Assembly: GCA_021292105.1 (NCBI GenBank)
Contig: CM037861.1
Coordinates: 61,301,245 to 61,365,244, forward strand
Length of the DNA: 64,000 nucleotides
Reading direction: 5' to 3'
Source: Anadara kagoshimensis
Lineage: Eukaryota; Mollusca; Bivalvia; Arcoida; Arcidae
Of this stretch, positions 31,901 through 44,565 are shown in pieces (within the stretch, counting starts at the first letter, position 1; every line of letters starts with the position of its first letter). Position numbers and translations under genes: made by a program. The notes under the pieces were generated by a model, which ran no database searches, was not told the DNA's origin, and saw only the letters and a program-made list of their open reading frames with translations.

Positions 31901-34900
31901 TTACTTTCCACCGTGTTCACTTGTTCACGATTAATACGAATCAAGAGTTTTTAACTGGCACAGATGATTTGTTTGCCTTTCAAAAATGCGTGTACCAGGC
32001 GTGATAGTTCATATTCTAAGGCTACCAACGATCCAAGGGAAGATTATAAAAGCTAAGCTTGTATATTACTTGATTATTGTTGAGGCATATTCGGCTTTAT
32101 ATAGTTAACTGTTGTTAAAACAAAACAATATTCACCTCAATTCAAATAGAACAGTATTGTGTGACCGTGCACTTTTAGTGACTTGTTTTATTTTGGATTA
32201 TTAGTGGCCTTAGAATATAAATATCACGCCTGGTACACGCATTTTTAAAAGGAAAATAAATCGTAGATAACCTCAACCGTAAATTGTCGAGTTTTCAAAA
32301 AACTTGTATATCTTTAACAAACTCTGGCCCCTTTGCACTGCTCTATGACGTTGACTATCTTAATATCTTTTCATTTTTTAAAATAAATTCGTTATACAAG
32401 GTGTAAGCTTTTCCCCCCAACACGTGTATTTTTGCACAATTTTCTTTAAAAAATGCAATAAATATTTTATAAACTCTTAAATTATCAATTCCTATTTTAT
32501 TTTTATTTATAAATCTTCACACTTGTGTAGGTAATTTCATAATTATACCCCTCTTTCACGCTTTTCAACCAAATGGTTTTCACTTGAATTTTCCTACTTA
32601 GATGACCCTTAAACAACATTTTATTCAATAAGTACAGTTACAAATAATGAATGATAGGATTCTGGGACTAAAATTTGTTGTCGACGAGAGGTGCATTTCA
32701 ACATTGGTCAATAGAAAGGCAATGGGATTGCATAAGTTTTTGAATCAACTTTACACCCGGCAGTAATAACTTCATAATATGTCTCGTTCACACTTGTCCT
32801 TCAACGACAGTAATGTGATGCAAGTTACAAATTGTCATACATTACTTCTACGGGGTAATGGTATAAGTAAATCATTAAAATGGTTATTATGATGATGTAT
32901 GAATTTCTTCAAAAAATATTTTTACGATTATATCTATACATAATAATATTCATTTATAGATAGTGTGTTTTTTGTATTTCACACACACACACACACACAG
33001 AGAGATCCAATGTCTACAAGAGTTATCTCTCTTTGATGATAAAGCCTAGCGGTCTCACGGTGTCGGAAATTCAAAGTCAAATTATTCCATTTTTCTTTCA
33101 CCAATCTCATGCATTTTTTAACAAGATTATAAATAACACATGTTTATCAGTATTTCAAAATCACAGACTTCTACCATGCATTGTAAACTCCTGGGCAGAA
33201 GAAATATGCATAGACTGTACAAGCATGGAGTCGCTGCCGATATCAAAAACGAAAAGTGAAATTTCTCCATTTAAACTCAATCAATTTTAATGATTTTTTC
33301 ACAAAAGTATAAATAGCATATCATAAGTAATATTACAACATTTTAACCTTCTAGCATGTATAGAATACTCCTGGGCGCGAGAAACGTCCCTGGGCTTTCC
33401 CTGGGCTTATTTTGTTCCCTGGGCTTATTTTCTAGGTACCCTAAAGCAGGATTGTTATCACTGTAGTAAAATATGAAAATGTCATTGTTGTGCAAATTTA
33501 GTACCAATACAGACAAATCTGTTGATTCTGTGTATCTGAAAATGGAAGACGATGCCTAAATGATTTGTTTTTGCAAATCAATGTTTTTCTGTACAGAAAT
33601 TCCATGAATGTTATTCATAATTTATAACCTATGTTGTTAGTTTATGTATATTGTAGTCAATATGCAAATTAGGGTGAGACTTGGGGAAAATTTTGCGACA
33701 CACTTCTTGCTGTGTCACACAAGTCTCTGTTTAATGTACGAGCTTGAAATTTACAAAAAAATTCAGATGGGTCCATTTTCAAGCCAAATCGTTTTAAACA
33801 CATTAACACCAATATGAATTTTATTAATTAAACTAATGTTAAATATGTCCCATTAAGGCCTTAACAATGGAGGGGGGATTTGACATAATTTAAATATGTA
33901 ATTGAAGGTCCAGAACTTTTTGCTTGAATCTTTTGCAGGTCCCACATAAAGAGTTTGAACATTGAAAGGTCAATGTGCAGTTGTGATATCATATATACAA
34001 AAACAGTATTATATTGAGAATAAAACTAAAAAAAAATGCACACTCATTAGACTTACAGTTTGAATTTCAAGGATCCCAATTGGAATATAAAATCAATAAG
34101 TCTCACCTCAGACTTTGGTAGTTTTGAACCCCTGGAAATAACTAGACTTTCAGGAATTAGGGGTCTAGCGTGCTCACTGTAATTTCTGTAAAATATCTTG
34201 AATTATAGAGGAACAGCCAAACTTTCATTCTTTTCAATTTGTATAGAATTGCAATATATAATGTATGATGAATGGATTATACTGAAAGGTAAAGGTAGTA
34301 ATATTAATGGTAAGTCAAAATGGACAGGTGAATGCAATTTGTGCATTTGGTGTTGAAAAATTTGGACCGGTGAATGCATTGATTTTGATAATTAGGATAA
34401 TTGTTTTAATATATGTATAAATATGATATTTTGTTTAGAATATATACAATTTATGTACGAGTATTGATTTGTTACACATGGTGTCATACAAGGTACTGAT
34501 TTTTCTCCATCCCTATTTTTAAGGGAGCTATTTCATGAGCTGTTATCCTCCAGTCACATAAAGGTTGGTGAAGGTCCAAGCCGTGAGTTTACAAATTTAA
34601 TAGTTTGTGTTTCAGTTTTAATTTATCCATTCAGCAGTGTCAAAACCACTAGTAACTGGTTTTTCAAAATTTTTGAATTAAAAGTTTTAGCTCTTGTAGA
34701 TTGCATGCTGAAATGGTCAATGCAGTCATTATTTAGATAAGTTTTGAAAACATTTTTGAGTTTATCAGGTAAAAATAATTGAGTCATTTAGGTAAATGAT
34801 ATTTATAAGATATTTAATTCTATCAGGTAATATATATATTAACAATTTCAAACTGGGTAAGACACATTACAGTAAAAGTAATGCATTTAATTTTATTTCA

Positions 34901-37900
34901 AATATTAAATTCATTTTATTTTTGTAAGTATGTTAATACTTTATTTTGAGTATACAAACTCATGAAACTAGTATGCTTATTTTAAAATAAAATACCGGTA
35001 ACTACATTCAGGACTAAATTTATTGAGTTTAGAAGATGTGTCCAGTTTTATAAAATTTGATTTATACATGTCTACATTGTAGATATATGGTAGTTATTTA
35101 TTGAATTTAAAAGACTGCTAGTGCAAAAAATTATTCTTTTTTCTTAAAATTTTAATATTTTTTTCTTGAAATAATTTTGAGATTTGCTTTGTATAATTTG
35201 ATCAAGTCTGTTACAGTTTTGTCAGTTTGTATACTCGAATTAGAGTTGCGGAAAACTCAAATGATCTCAAAATAGGCAATAGCGATAGAAATATTTTTTG
35301 GTGGATAAGTATAATTTTATATTAAATGGGAAGCGATTTGGAAGATGTTTAATTTTACAGGTGAAGAGAAGGTAGAAGGTACAGGGTGTTATGAAAGCAA
35401 ACATTGCTTGAAGTCCTGATTAAATTTGACATAAGCCGGGGGATAACAATCGCAGTGTGTATTATGTTACAAACGCAGTGTGTATAAATTCATGATTGTT
35501 TATAAACTCTATATTTTGCCATATGTAATATATACCAAATTGACAGACACATTTTGTAAGTTTTGAGTATCATCCTAAATTAAACATCAAAATTGGTATA
35601 TCATGTCACTATGAATTCAAACTGCAGGGAAAGTTGGCAAATATAATTCATTGATTTAGCTAACACTTCTGTCTTTCTTTGAATGTAGTGTCATAAGTTC
35701 TTGTGTTCATTTTAAAACAAACTTCTTGAACTTTCTGAAATATTTTATTAAAAAAAAAAAGGACTACCCTCTTGTCAAGGACATTGGCTGGATATCTAAA
35801 AATTTTGCAACTGTTTGCAACTTAAAAACATTTTAAATACAGTATCTTGAAAATGTCTGTCAGTTTTGTAACTTTTTGAAATCAACATTTATAGTCTAAA
35901 ATTTTCCTTGCTATGTATTCTCTGGGTTATAATGAATTCTTAAAAACTGTTTCAGTGTTTGGTTATGTAATACAAATGTTTACCGGTAACCATAAAAAAC
36001 TTAGATGTTGCTACAATTATTCATAATACATGTAATTTTGGAAATTTTATTATAAGACGGAAATCTGAGCTTTTTGTATTTCATAAACATATCAAAATTT
36101 GGAATTTTATCTTTCATAAACAAACACAGGAATGAGACATTATATTCCTGTTGCCTGTATTGGCTAAACAGTAAACTTCAGTTAAAACATCTTTGAATCC
36201 TGTAATTAATCTTTATATAAAAATTACATCCATATTCAATTCTTGTGCATACTTATAAATGTTGATTTCACATTGTTCTGCAGATTTGTTTTCTGCAGTC
36301 AAATTTATTGCATCAGGGCAGTGGTTATATATTTCTTTGTCTTTTTTATGTCTAACTTATATGACTGATAAATTTTAGGAGAAAACAACAAGTACAAGGT
36401 GCGATTTGATGATCCTCGGGTATGTAAGAGTTTCCTGCTCAGCTGCTGCCCTCATGATATTCTATCTAGCACAGTAAGTATCATCAGTCAGGTCTCTGCC
36501 AAATGAAAATTTACAGATTATTTTGGTACGTAAAAAATCAGCAAACTGCACCATAGGTCCTAAATTGTGATAAGGTAAATCTCTAATCTATCCCAGGCCA
36601 AACTAAGTTTCATCTGCAATCCAAAACATTTTTCTTAGTTTTTGCTAAGGTTTTGTCTCTGGGTTTTAGTTACATATTGAAACAAAATTACCTTTCCCTG
36701 TTTGTGTCCTGATTCCAATATGTTTCAAGAGATATGAAAAACATATAATAACCTGTGGATGCTAGTATTTTTCTCTACTAGGTTAGGTTCATTAGTACAA
36801 ATTTGTAATTATTAGTAGTACAAAGTGAAGCACCACACCAATTTCCATTGCAAATAAGAGTCCCATCTATTAATTATAACAAGAAAAATTTGAGTTGCAA
36901 CACAAAATTTTATTGTTGTCCTTTTTTAAACGGGAGATGTAATACCTCGGAGGGAGATAATATTTGAAATTGAAAATAAAGTATAAATTCATGTCTTTAT
37001 GGTAGGAGCATTATATTCCTTATAAGTTGCTATAGTTATGATAAATTTGACTGCCCAGTTCTGCTGTTGAAAAACATGACACCATACTAGAATAAATTGA
37101 CCACCTGGTTCTGCTGTTGAAAAAACATGACACCATACTAGAACAAAGATATTAAGTGACCCATTTTGGTACGTAATCGGTACATATACTGGTCTCACGA
37201 AGAGTATCGGGTATGTAACTAACAAGTAGAAAATCAGTACAAAGTCAATATGGGTACTTGGGATAGAAGTTGGGTACGTAGATAAAATTGGGTACGTAAA
37301 AGAGTAATAGTCAGTAATTTGAAATTGTATACTGAAAGTTTAAAATTTCCATTTTTGACAAGACCCTAAAGAAGTTAGGTACGTAAAATTCCTACTACAA
37401 ATTTGAAACATTTTGAAGTTTTCTCCTAAAGAACTTGGGTACGTAAAAATTCCACAACAACATTTTAAAGTTTTGTCCAGTCCTAAGAAAAGTGCTATAG
37501 GTTTTGGAAGTCGTTTGCTGATTATAAAATTTGGTACGTAAAATCATGGCTATTTATGTACACGGAAATATTTATGCATTGTCAAAAAAAAAAAAAAATG
37601 AAATTTTTTGTTAAAGTTGTGTAATAATGACATGCAAGATTGTTTTCATATTTGAAATTATGAAGATTTATACAAACTTTAATAACATTTAAATTTCTCA
37701 TCTCTGTCTTTTTAAATCATGATTTTAATATGCATGTACAAAATAAATATACAGGTAAATATTGATATACATGTATATACAAAATTAATTTGCAATATGC
37801 CACTGTATAATATTTGTTTACAATGATTGTCTATTTCAGAGGATGGATTTAGGAGAATGTCCAAAGATACACGATTTAGCTTTAAGAGCCGACTATGAAT

Positions 37901-40900
37901 GGGCTTCTAAAAAGAAAGACTACTTTTATGATATTGATGTAAGTTGAACCAAAACATAAATAAATCTCTTTCTCTCTTTTCAATCAATGAGTTCATTTAT
38001 TGACTGTAGAATCATTGATTGGGAAGAGAATTTTCAATATAGGCCATTTTGTAATGACTCTTTGTATAAAAATATTAAATTTGAAATGTACCATACTTTA
38101 TGATATGTGTATAATGTATTAATGTCTTAAAAATAATACTTTTTAGGCAATGGAACATTTACAAAGCTTTATCGCTGATTGTGACAGAAAAACAGAACTG
38201 GCAAAAAGACGTCTGAAGGAAACCCAAGAAGAACTTAGCGAAGAAGCACAGGCCAAAGTAAGTGTACATGTCCACCTTTTTACAAAAATATTGTTCAATT
38301 ATAAATGTCTTACTCTTGCACTTGTTTGTAGATGTCATTTCAATGAAATTGAAAACTTTTCCTTTTGAACCAATATGATTCATTGCTTGCTTTCACAAGG
38401 TGTCATTTTCAAACATGGCACCTTTTACATATCAGTCAATCTTTTCCCCTTTTTACTTAGGTCTCCTCGTGCCATGCGGCACATAAGGCAGCTTTTCCCC
38501 TTTTAGAGAATTTTTAATATTTTCTCTGCTCATAATGGTTTACAAATTTCTTCTATTTTTATTTAACAGTTATATGATTTTGAATCGGGAACACGGTCAT
38601 AGCTGTCTTTAAACTTTCAGTTACATGATAGTAATTTTATTCCTACTAAGGGTTGTATGTTTTAGTAATTACATATATCTAAATGTCATTGTCTTTTAAT
38701 TAACAGGCAGAATTGATCCATAACTTGGGAGAACAAATGGGAACCAAGTTGGCTAAAGCAGAAGCCATGGGGGCAGAAGGCAAAGTAGAAGAATCATTAC
38801 AGCTTATGCAGGAAGTTGAAGATTTAAAGAAACAGAAAAGCTTGGCTGAGGTAAATTATTATAATATTTTGAGCTTACCAACAACATAAACAAAACACAG
38901 TATCTGGTAACTCTTAAGCTATCTTAGCAATTACATACACTTAACGCCTATATTATCTAAAAGTGTTAAGTATTTGTCATAGGTAAAATAAATTAGTTAC
39001 CCAGCCCTGATTAATAACATTGTAATGCATAATTGCCATAAATGATTGATTAAATGGAAATTTTACATCCCAGAAAAAAATATTTCAATTGCATTAGGAT
39101 GTCACTAGCTATAGGTAAAGTGGCAAAAACATTTACCTTTGCAATGCACCTAGAGAATATGTAGGGAGAATTCTTCAGCATGTCACATCTACTGTGACAA
39201 CAATCACTACCTATTTTTAAGGCTTTACAAGACATAACACACATCTCCCCATGTATAAATGGGGGTTGAATCAGGTATCTGCATTATTATATGTTTTCTT
39301 AGCTTGGATGCATATTCTACACATACATTTGAAAGAGTTGTGGTCCATTGATATATAATTATTTGAATAGGGGACTAGTATTTGTTGTTATTATATTGCT
39401 CTAGCTAAATCATTACTAGAAATTATGATGAACTGTGCTAACAGCTTTCACATGTTTTTGGTTGCAGCAAGACTTTAGAAATTCTATGCCAGCATCCAGT
39501 TACCAACAGCAGAAATTGAGAGTGTGTGAAGTTTGTTCGGCTTATCTCGGTATCCATGACAATGATAGAAGATTAGCTGATCATTTTGGTGGCAAACTTC
39601 ATCTTGGTTTTATTACTATTAGAGAAAAATTAGAAGATCTGAAGGTTTGTATAATTTACTGAAACATTAGAGTAGGCAACATAAAGATTTTATACTTTGT
39701 ATATGTATCAAAGGTTGGAGCAATTTAGATTGAGAATCAATTTTGGTAAAGGTTTGAAATCTGAAATTAATTAAAAAGAATGATTTATGCCTAGGATGTA
39801 TTGATTAGGTGACAGTGAAATTTGTCTTTATGTTTGAGCTGTCTTTCAGTTTGTTTAGATCCATTGCCACCTTTTATACAGCTAGCTTTTAGAAATATAA
39901 AGTGTTAAAAGCAATGAACATCGACAGGTGTATAAAGAAAAAAAAAACAGAGAAGAAACAGATTTTGGGATTTTCATGTAGTGTGTAAATAAACGAGGTA
40001 GCAAAGTTATCAAGGAAAATTAAAACAAAGTTTTCTGACTTTATTTGAAGTCAACAACCTTAACTTTGAATAGTTACATAAATTTCTGACAAGTATGGTA
40101 TTTTCACCAGCAAACATCAGTTAGAGAGATGCTAATCTAATGAATTTATTTACTACACTCTTAGGGTTGCAAGATTATACTACAGCCTACCTTTTTTAAA
40201 TGTGAATGGTAAATAAAGTTTATTGATATTTGTGTAGGTCCAAGTAGCAGAAAGAAGATCGCAAAGAGAAAAAGAAAGAGAAGAGCAAAGACAGAAACGA
40301 GAGAAACAAGAAGAGGAGAGAAGACGTAGTCGGAGCAGAAGTAAAAGCAAGCGGAAAAGTAGAAGTAAAAGTAGAGAAAGGGATAGAGATAGGGACAGGG
40401 ATAGAGGAAACAGAGATAAGAATAGAGACAGGAGAAGTAGTAGAGATAGAGACAGAGATAGAGATCGTGACAGTAGGAGGAGGAGAGATAGGAGTAGAAG
40501 TCGTAACAGAAGGTAAAAACAACAGTTCTTTTGGGGGGACTACTTGGCCCAAAGTCAAAAGTGCAGGCTTATATGACACAAGATTGCCTCTCACTGTTTA
40601 AGATTTGAATACCACCTAGGCATATCCTAGAGTGTGAGAAAGTTTGTCAAGTTCACTTGCCAAAGATTTTCTTTTGGTATACTCATTTAAACATTTAACT
40701 TCATCAGTCCAGAATTTGATTACCCCAATATAAAAGAATAATACTTGACTAATATGTAAAGCACCTTGGCTACATCAAAACTAAAAATAAATGCCTATAT
40801 CGCAACATCTCCTAAAACTGAACCTCAAGTAAATTGAAAACCTGTAAATTCTGAACCAATTTATAAGGACACAGGATTAGCATTGTTTGGTTTATCAACA

Positions 40901-42578
40901 TATTAAATTAAATACTTGTCTAAACCAAATAAAATCATTACTCAAAAAGCTGTCAGGGTTTGGACTGTAGTTTTGTATTAATTGACAAGGGCTGAATTTC
41001 ATTTGGACTGATTGGTTGTATCTTTAGCAGCAAGTCCCTATGCTCTATCTGTTTAACCATTAAATGTATTTGTAATTTAGGTCCAGATCACGCTCTAGAG
41101 ATAGAAGAAAGAGGTCCAGGCGTTCAAGATCACGTTCTAGATCAAGGTCTAGACGTTCTAGGTCTAGGTCTAAAAAACATTCAAGGTATGTTTAGTTTCA
41201 GTCCTGTTGTTGTTATCAGTGCAAGATATTGGATAACTTGTTTCTGATTACTGATATTATAATGTAAAGAAGTAAAGAATTTGGCCTCAATAAGTTATGG
41301 GTAAGATTTCCTGTGATTTCAATAAAGTCAGCAAGGCAACAAAAGTAGTCTAGTACTTTTTGGATTTTGATTAAGTTTGTCACCTTCTTTTATTAAGTTT
41401 ACATTTTCTGATTTTTCTATTTTTCTATATTATTATTTATTGTAGGCGCAGATCTAGGAGTAGATCTAGGTCAAGATCAAAGAAAAGGTCACGCAGTAGG
41501 TCAAGGCGATCTAGAAGCCGATCCAAATCTAAGAGGAGTCGACGTTCTGGTAGTAGATCTCGCTCTGGAGTAGGTCACGGAGATCTAAAAGTAAAGAGGA
41601 TAACAAAAATGGCACCCAGGAGTCAGAGTCAAGATCTGAAGACAGAGATTCAGCTGGAGATTGGTGAGAGAACCCGACAGCATTAAATATATTTGTTAAA
41701 ATTTTAGGATAATTAAGTCGTTTTACGTGATGTTGAAGACAAAAGTTATGCAGTTGTTATTGTCCGTTATTGATGAACTTTTAAGCTTCACTTGCCAACA
41801 ATTTTATCATTTGCTTTTACCTGTTTACGTGCCATGTGTTTGATGATTTTGTTCTTCTATTTATTATGCAATGATATTTTTAATTCAGCATTAGTTGTGA
41901 TCAGTGAAGAATGTCTTATTTATTATAATTACGTAATAATTGTGTTAAATGGTTATAAGTTTACCTGGTTTCTAAATATATACACCATTTAAAAAAAAAG
42001 ATTGACAAAAAACAAGAGAGCATTGCTAGTCACTTTGTTCCACTTTCATTTTAATAGAAATTGTGCCAGTAATGTATTAACTTGCATTCTTTCATCATGT
42101 TAATAAATTTTAAAGTTTTGCAAAAAACACACACAAGATCATAACTAATGTTGTACCAGTAATTGTTTTAAATTACTTTGATTGTAAACTTTCAAGAGTA
42201 TCATTGAAAAGCAATATGTGGATTTGTTACTTTCTGATGGTGATAGTAATGTCCACATGTTGTTTTATGACAAAACCTCATCAGTTATATTGTGTCATGT
42301 ATCAAATCTTCTTGGGTGAAAATATATATATATATTAAACCTAGATTAGTTTTAAAAATTTTATTTTGATCTCGACTTTTACATTACAAAACATTTTAAT
42401 CAGGATTATGCATACATTTTAAATCTATTTTATATCTTTTTATTAATATTAAAACATCCAAACCTTTTCCATGTGTTTTAGGAATAAAAGTAATTCTACT
42501 TCAACAGAAGAAAAAGTACCTGAACTTCCCAGTACAACCCAGGAAGGTATCCCAAATGAAACAGAAGCCAGTAGTTGA
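28933..42578 (+). CDS. LUC7L: LUC7-like U1 snRNP splicing factor, 10 exons
   Basis: LUC7-family proteins sit on the U1 snRNP in the nucleus and help choose 5' splice sites. Coding exons are 28933-28999, 36379-36473, 37840-37938, 38147-38257, 38707-38850, 39468-39644, 40238-40512, 41081-41185, 41446-41663 and 42482-42578. The protein (about 462 residues) starts MAMSAQDQMRAMLDELMG. It then has the CCCH finger (VCKSFLLSCCPHDIL), a coiled coil (exons 4-5), the C2H2 finger (VCEVCSAYLGIHDNDRRLADHFGG) split over no intron in exon 6, and an arginine/serine domain in exons 7-9. Exon 9 is one base short: the frame steps by -1 at about 41566-41570, and the RS pattern resumes in the other frame, which alone leads correctly into exon 10 and its TGA. 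Intron 1 is 7.4 kb and full of transposons. LUC7L and LUC7L2 are not separable by eye. Confidence 0.94.
29426..30065. mobile_element. 640-bp fold-back element nested in the MULE left end
   Basis: Arms 29426-29699 and 29788-30065 are almost perfect reverse complements around an 88-bp spacer and begin TAGCCCGAGATTCC. The element is flanked by an exact 9-bp duplication, AAGCCCAGG (29417-29425 and 30066-30074). This dates it after the outer element and again suggests a Mutator-type insertion. It contains T- and A-runs facing each other. Confidence 0.85.
31420..31437. repeat. (TC)n microsatellite
   Basis: A simple CT repeat within the MULE in LUC7L intron 1. Confidence 0.8.
31976..32252. mobile_element. 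MITE with about 42-bp terminal inverted repeats
   Basis: ATGCGTGTACCAGGCGTGAT at the left is matched by ATCACGCCTGGTACACGCAT at the right, and the inversion continues through TTCTAAGGC. It is 277 bp long and has no ORF. It lies inside the MULE of LUC7L intron 1. Confidence 0.75.
32981..32999. repeat. (AC)n microsatellite
   Basis: A simple CA repeat followed by GAGAGA, in LUC7L intron 1. Confidence 0.8.
33451..36378 (+). other. Rest of LUC7L intron 1
   Basis: This is AT-rich DNA with no ORF or repeat that I recognise. The acceptor AATTTTAG ends at 36378. Confidence 0.5.
36525..37545 (+). repeat. Array of GGTACGTAA words in LUC7L intron 2
   Basis: The word GGTACGTAA or GGTACGTAGA occurs at 36525, 37168, 37273, 37291, 37378, 37438 and 37533. 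Two spacings are about 60 bp with related flanks, so part of the array is a degenerate tandem repeat. A second tandem duplication of about 51 bp (TTCTGCTGTTGAAAAA) lies at 37,040-37,140. Confidence 0.6.
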
Positions 42579-44282
42579 AAATATGCATAATAAGTTTAGT
42601 TGTTCATTATTTTGTATAAAAGAGTAACATACATTTTTTATCACTATTTCATTTTCATATTTCAAAATCAAATTAACAATTTATTGTGCTGTTCGGATAT
42701 TTTTAGAAATCTCGTTAACCATAAATGGTGATACTATCTGTGCCGGTAGGAATTTAAGACTGTAAGTAGAAGAGTTTCACATTAAATTTATACAAATGCA
42801 TGTATCATATTTTTTAACAGTCACAAAAAGAAACCATATCAATCATTGTGACTTAAGAGTATATAACATGTTTCAATAAAAAAAAAGGAGTTATGTCCCT
42901 TAGAATGTTAAACCTGTAATACTTGCAACGTTTTCTATTGTGGTATGGTCCAACAATACCTAATTAAGTTAGTTTCCTGGATGAAGACACTGCCTAAAAT
43001 TCTTTAGTTGGACTGCCAGAATTTATGCAACAAAAATATGTCAGCATACTAAATGTTTGCAAATTCTTACAAAAAACAGTAATTATACATATGTTTTAGA
43101 CTTACAGTATCTGTGGATGTAATTCAGAACACTGATGTGTCAACTTTGATGTTGTAGAGATTGTCTGACCACTATCCTGTATTGAAAACATAATGAAATT
43201 CACCTATTTATTAAACATTACATTAGTTCCATTGAAAATTTCTTTCAGAACATATTGATTTCCAACATTGTAAATTTATCATAGTTTTTCAAAATTTTGG
43301 TAAACTATGGTGTTACTGGTTTTCATATTGACAAGTTTGATGACTAAAAGATGTACTTTATTTTGCATTTTAAATACATAATACTGTTTACCTTTAGAAA
43401 CTTTTATTTCATACCTCCGTGATAATTGGAGATATGAAATGCATTTATTATGTCAGGATTTGACAATTGTAATTGTTTTTGCTTTACATGAATGGCTTTT
43501 GACAAATGAATTTAGATCATTATATCTAAAAAAAAAAAAAAAATGAAAATTGGAAAAAAGAATTAATGATTCCGTAGCAAGTCATAGAAAATATAGGTTA
43601 CTTTCATTATTCATCATTAAGGGCAATTTGTTTTATGCTTATTCTGTTGCAAAATTGATTCTATTTCAAGGACTATGCTTTCAAACACTCAACCATATAC
43701 ATTCAGATATCATTTTGGGATAGTTAATAAACTCGGATATGCAGTTATGAAAGGAGTTGTACATAAACCAATAAACCTGTATTTACACCTGCATGATCTA
43801 GGAATATACCTGGCCATACTGCAAATCAGCCATTTCATAAAACCTTTTAAAAATTCAATATGTAGTGGTATTTCTGACAACAAGTATCATCTTATTGTAT
43901 TATTTCATGCATTTGTTATTTAAATTGTAAAGTTAAATAATTAGGGGTAGCTGTAAATTGATGTTGAATGATGTTTTTGTATAAAATATGATTTTACTTT
44001 GAGGTTTCAACTAATAAATGTATAAAACTAAACCTTGTTGTAATTTTTATTCCACATTCAGGAATTTGTTAGCTATATGAAGTTTTACATCCCTGTCTTT
44101 ATCAAAGATAGACATGGGACATATGACACAAGTTTCCATAGAGTTACTTATGATTTCAATTAATTCTTCAGTGTCATTGTTGCCAAAAAAATCAAATGTA
44201 ACACAGCTGCCTTAATGCTGACCCCGACTGCATGAACTAATGTTTGAGATTGACATACCTTATCACGGCCACCATCACAGAA
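42579..44282 (+). other. LUC7L 3' UTR and downstream DNA
   Basis: After the LUC7L stop the sequence is AT-rich with no credible ORF. Candidate AATAAA signals occur at 42875-42880 (before an A-run) and near 44012 (CTAATAAATG). The 3' UTR may therefore be about 0.3 or 1.4 kb long. I see nothing else here apart from an A-run at 43530-43542. Confidence 0.4.
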
Positions 44283-44565
44283 TGGCTGTGGCTGAGTAGT
44301 TTAATCACAGTTGGTCCCCACCTAGGTTCGAATCCCACTCTGGACAGATTTTATGGTGGCAGAGAGGTCTGAAGCAAGCATGTTCGGAACACAGCACCTA
44401 TCCCCACTTAAGTTCGAAACAAACTCAGACAAATTCTAGTATGAGAAAGTTTGTCAATTTGCTTGTATAAAGTTGGTGCTTTTCTCTAGGTTCCTCTTTG
44501 AACATACAACCTCCATACAAGTGACAGAATCTTGACTGGGTTGTAAAACTTCATTACTCCAAATG
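44283..44565 (+). repeat. SINE, common family
   Basis: The copy is downstream of LUC7L. It has TGGCTGTGGCTGAGTAGTTT, the B box CCTAGGTTCGAATCCCACTC and the tail GAATCTTGACTGGGTTGTAA. A short internal repeat suggests two fused heads. Confidence 0.6.

Larger units (their letters stand above)
29402..33441. mobile_element. Mutator-like (MULE) non-autonomous element in LUC7L intron 1
   Basis: It is flanked by a perfect 9-bp duplication, TAAAGCAGG (29393-29401 and 33442-33450). The terminal 24 bp are inverted with two mismatches and contain CCTAGAAAATAAGCCCAGG. Inside the ends, AAGCCCAGGGA words are repeated on both sides. A second element sits within the left end, and a third (31976-32252) lies inside. 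No transposase ORF is visible; the 61-85 aa ORFs look random. The 9-bp duplication is typical of the Mutator superfamily. Confidence 0.75.

Noticed and set aside
40220-40594. 124-aa minus-strand ORF rich in Ser, Pro and Thr
   Set aside because: It is the antisense shadow of the LUC7L Arg/Ser-coding exon 7.
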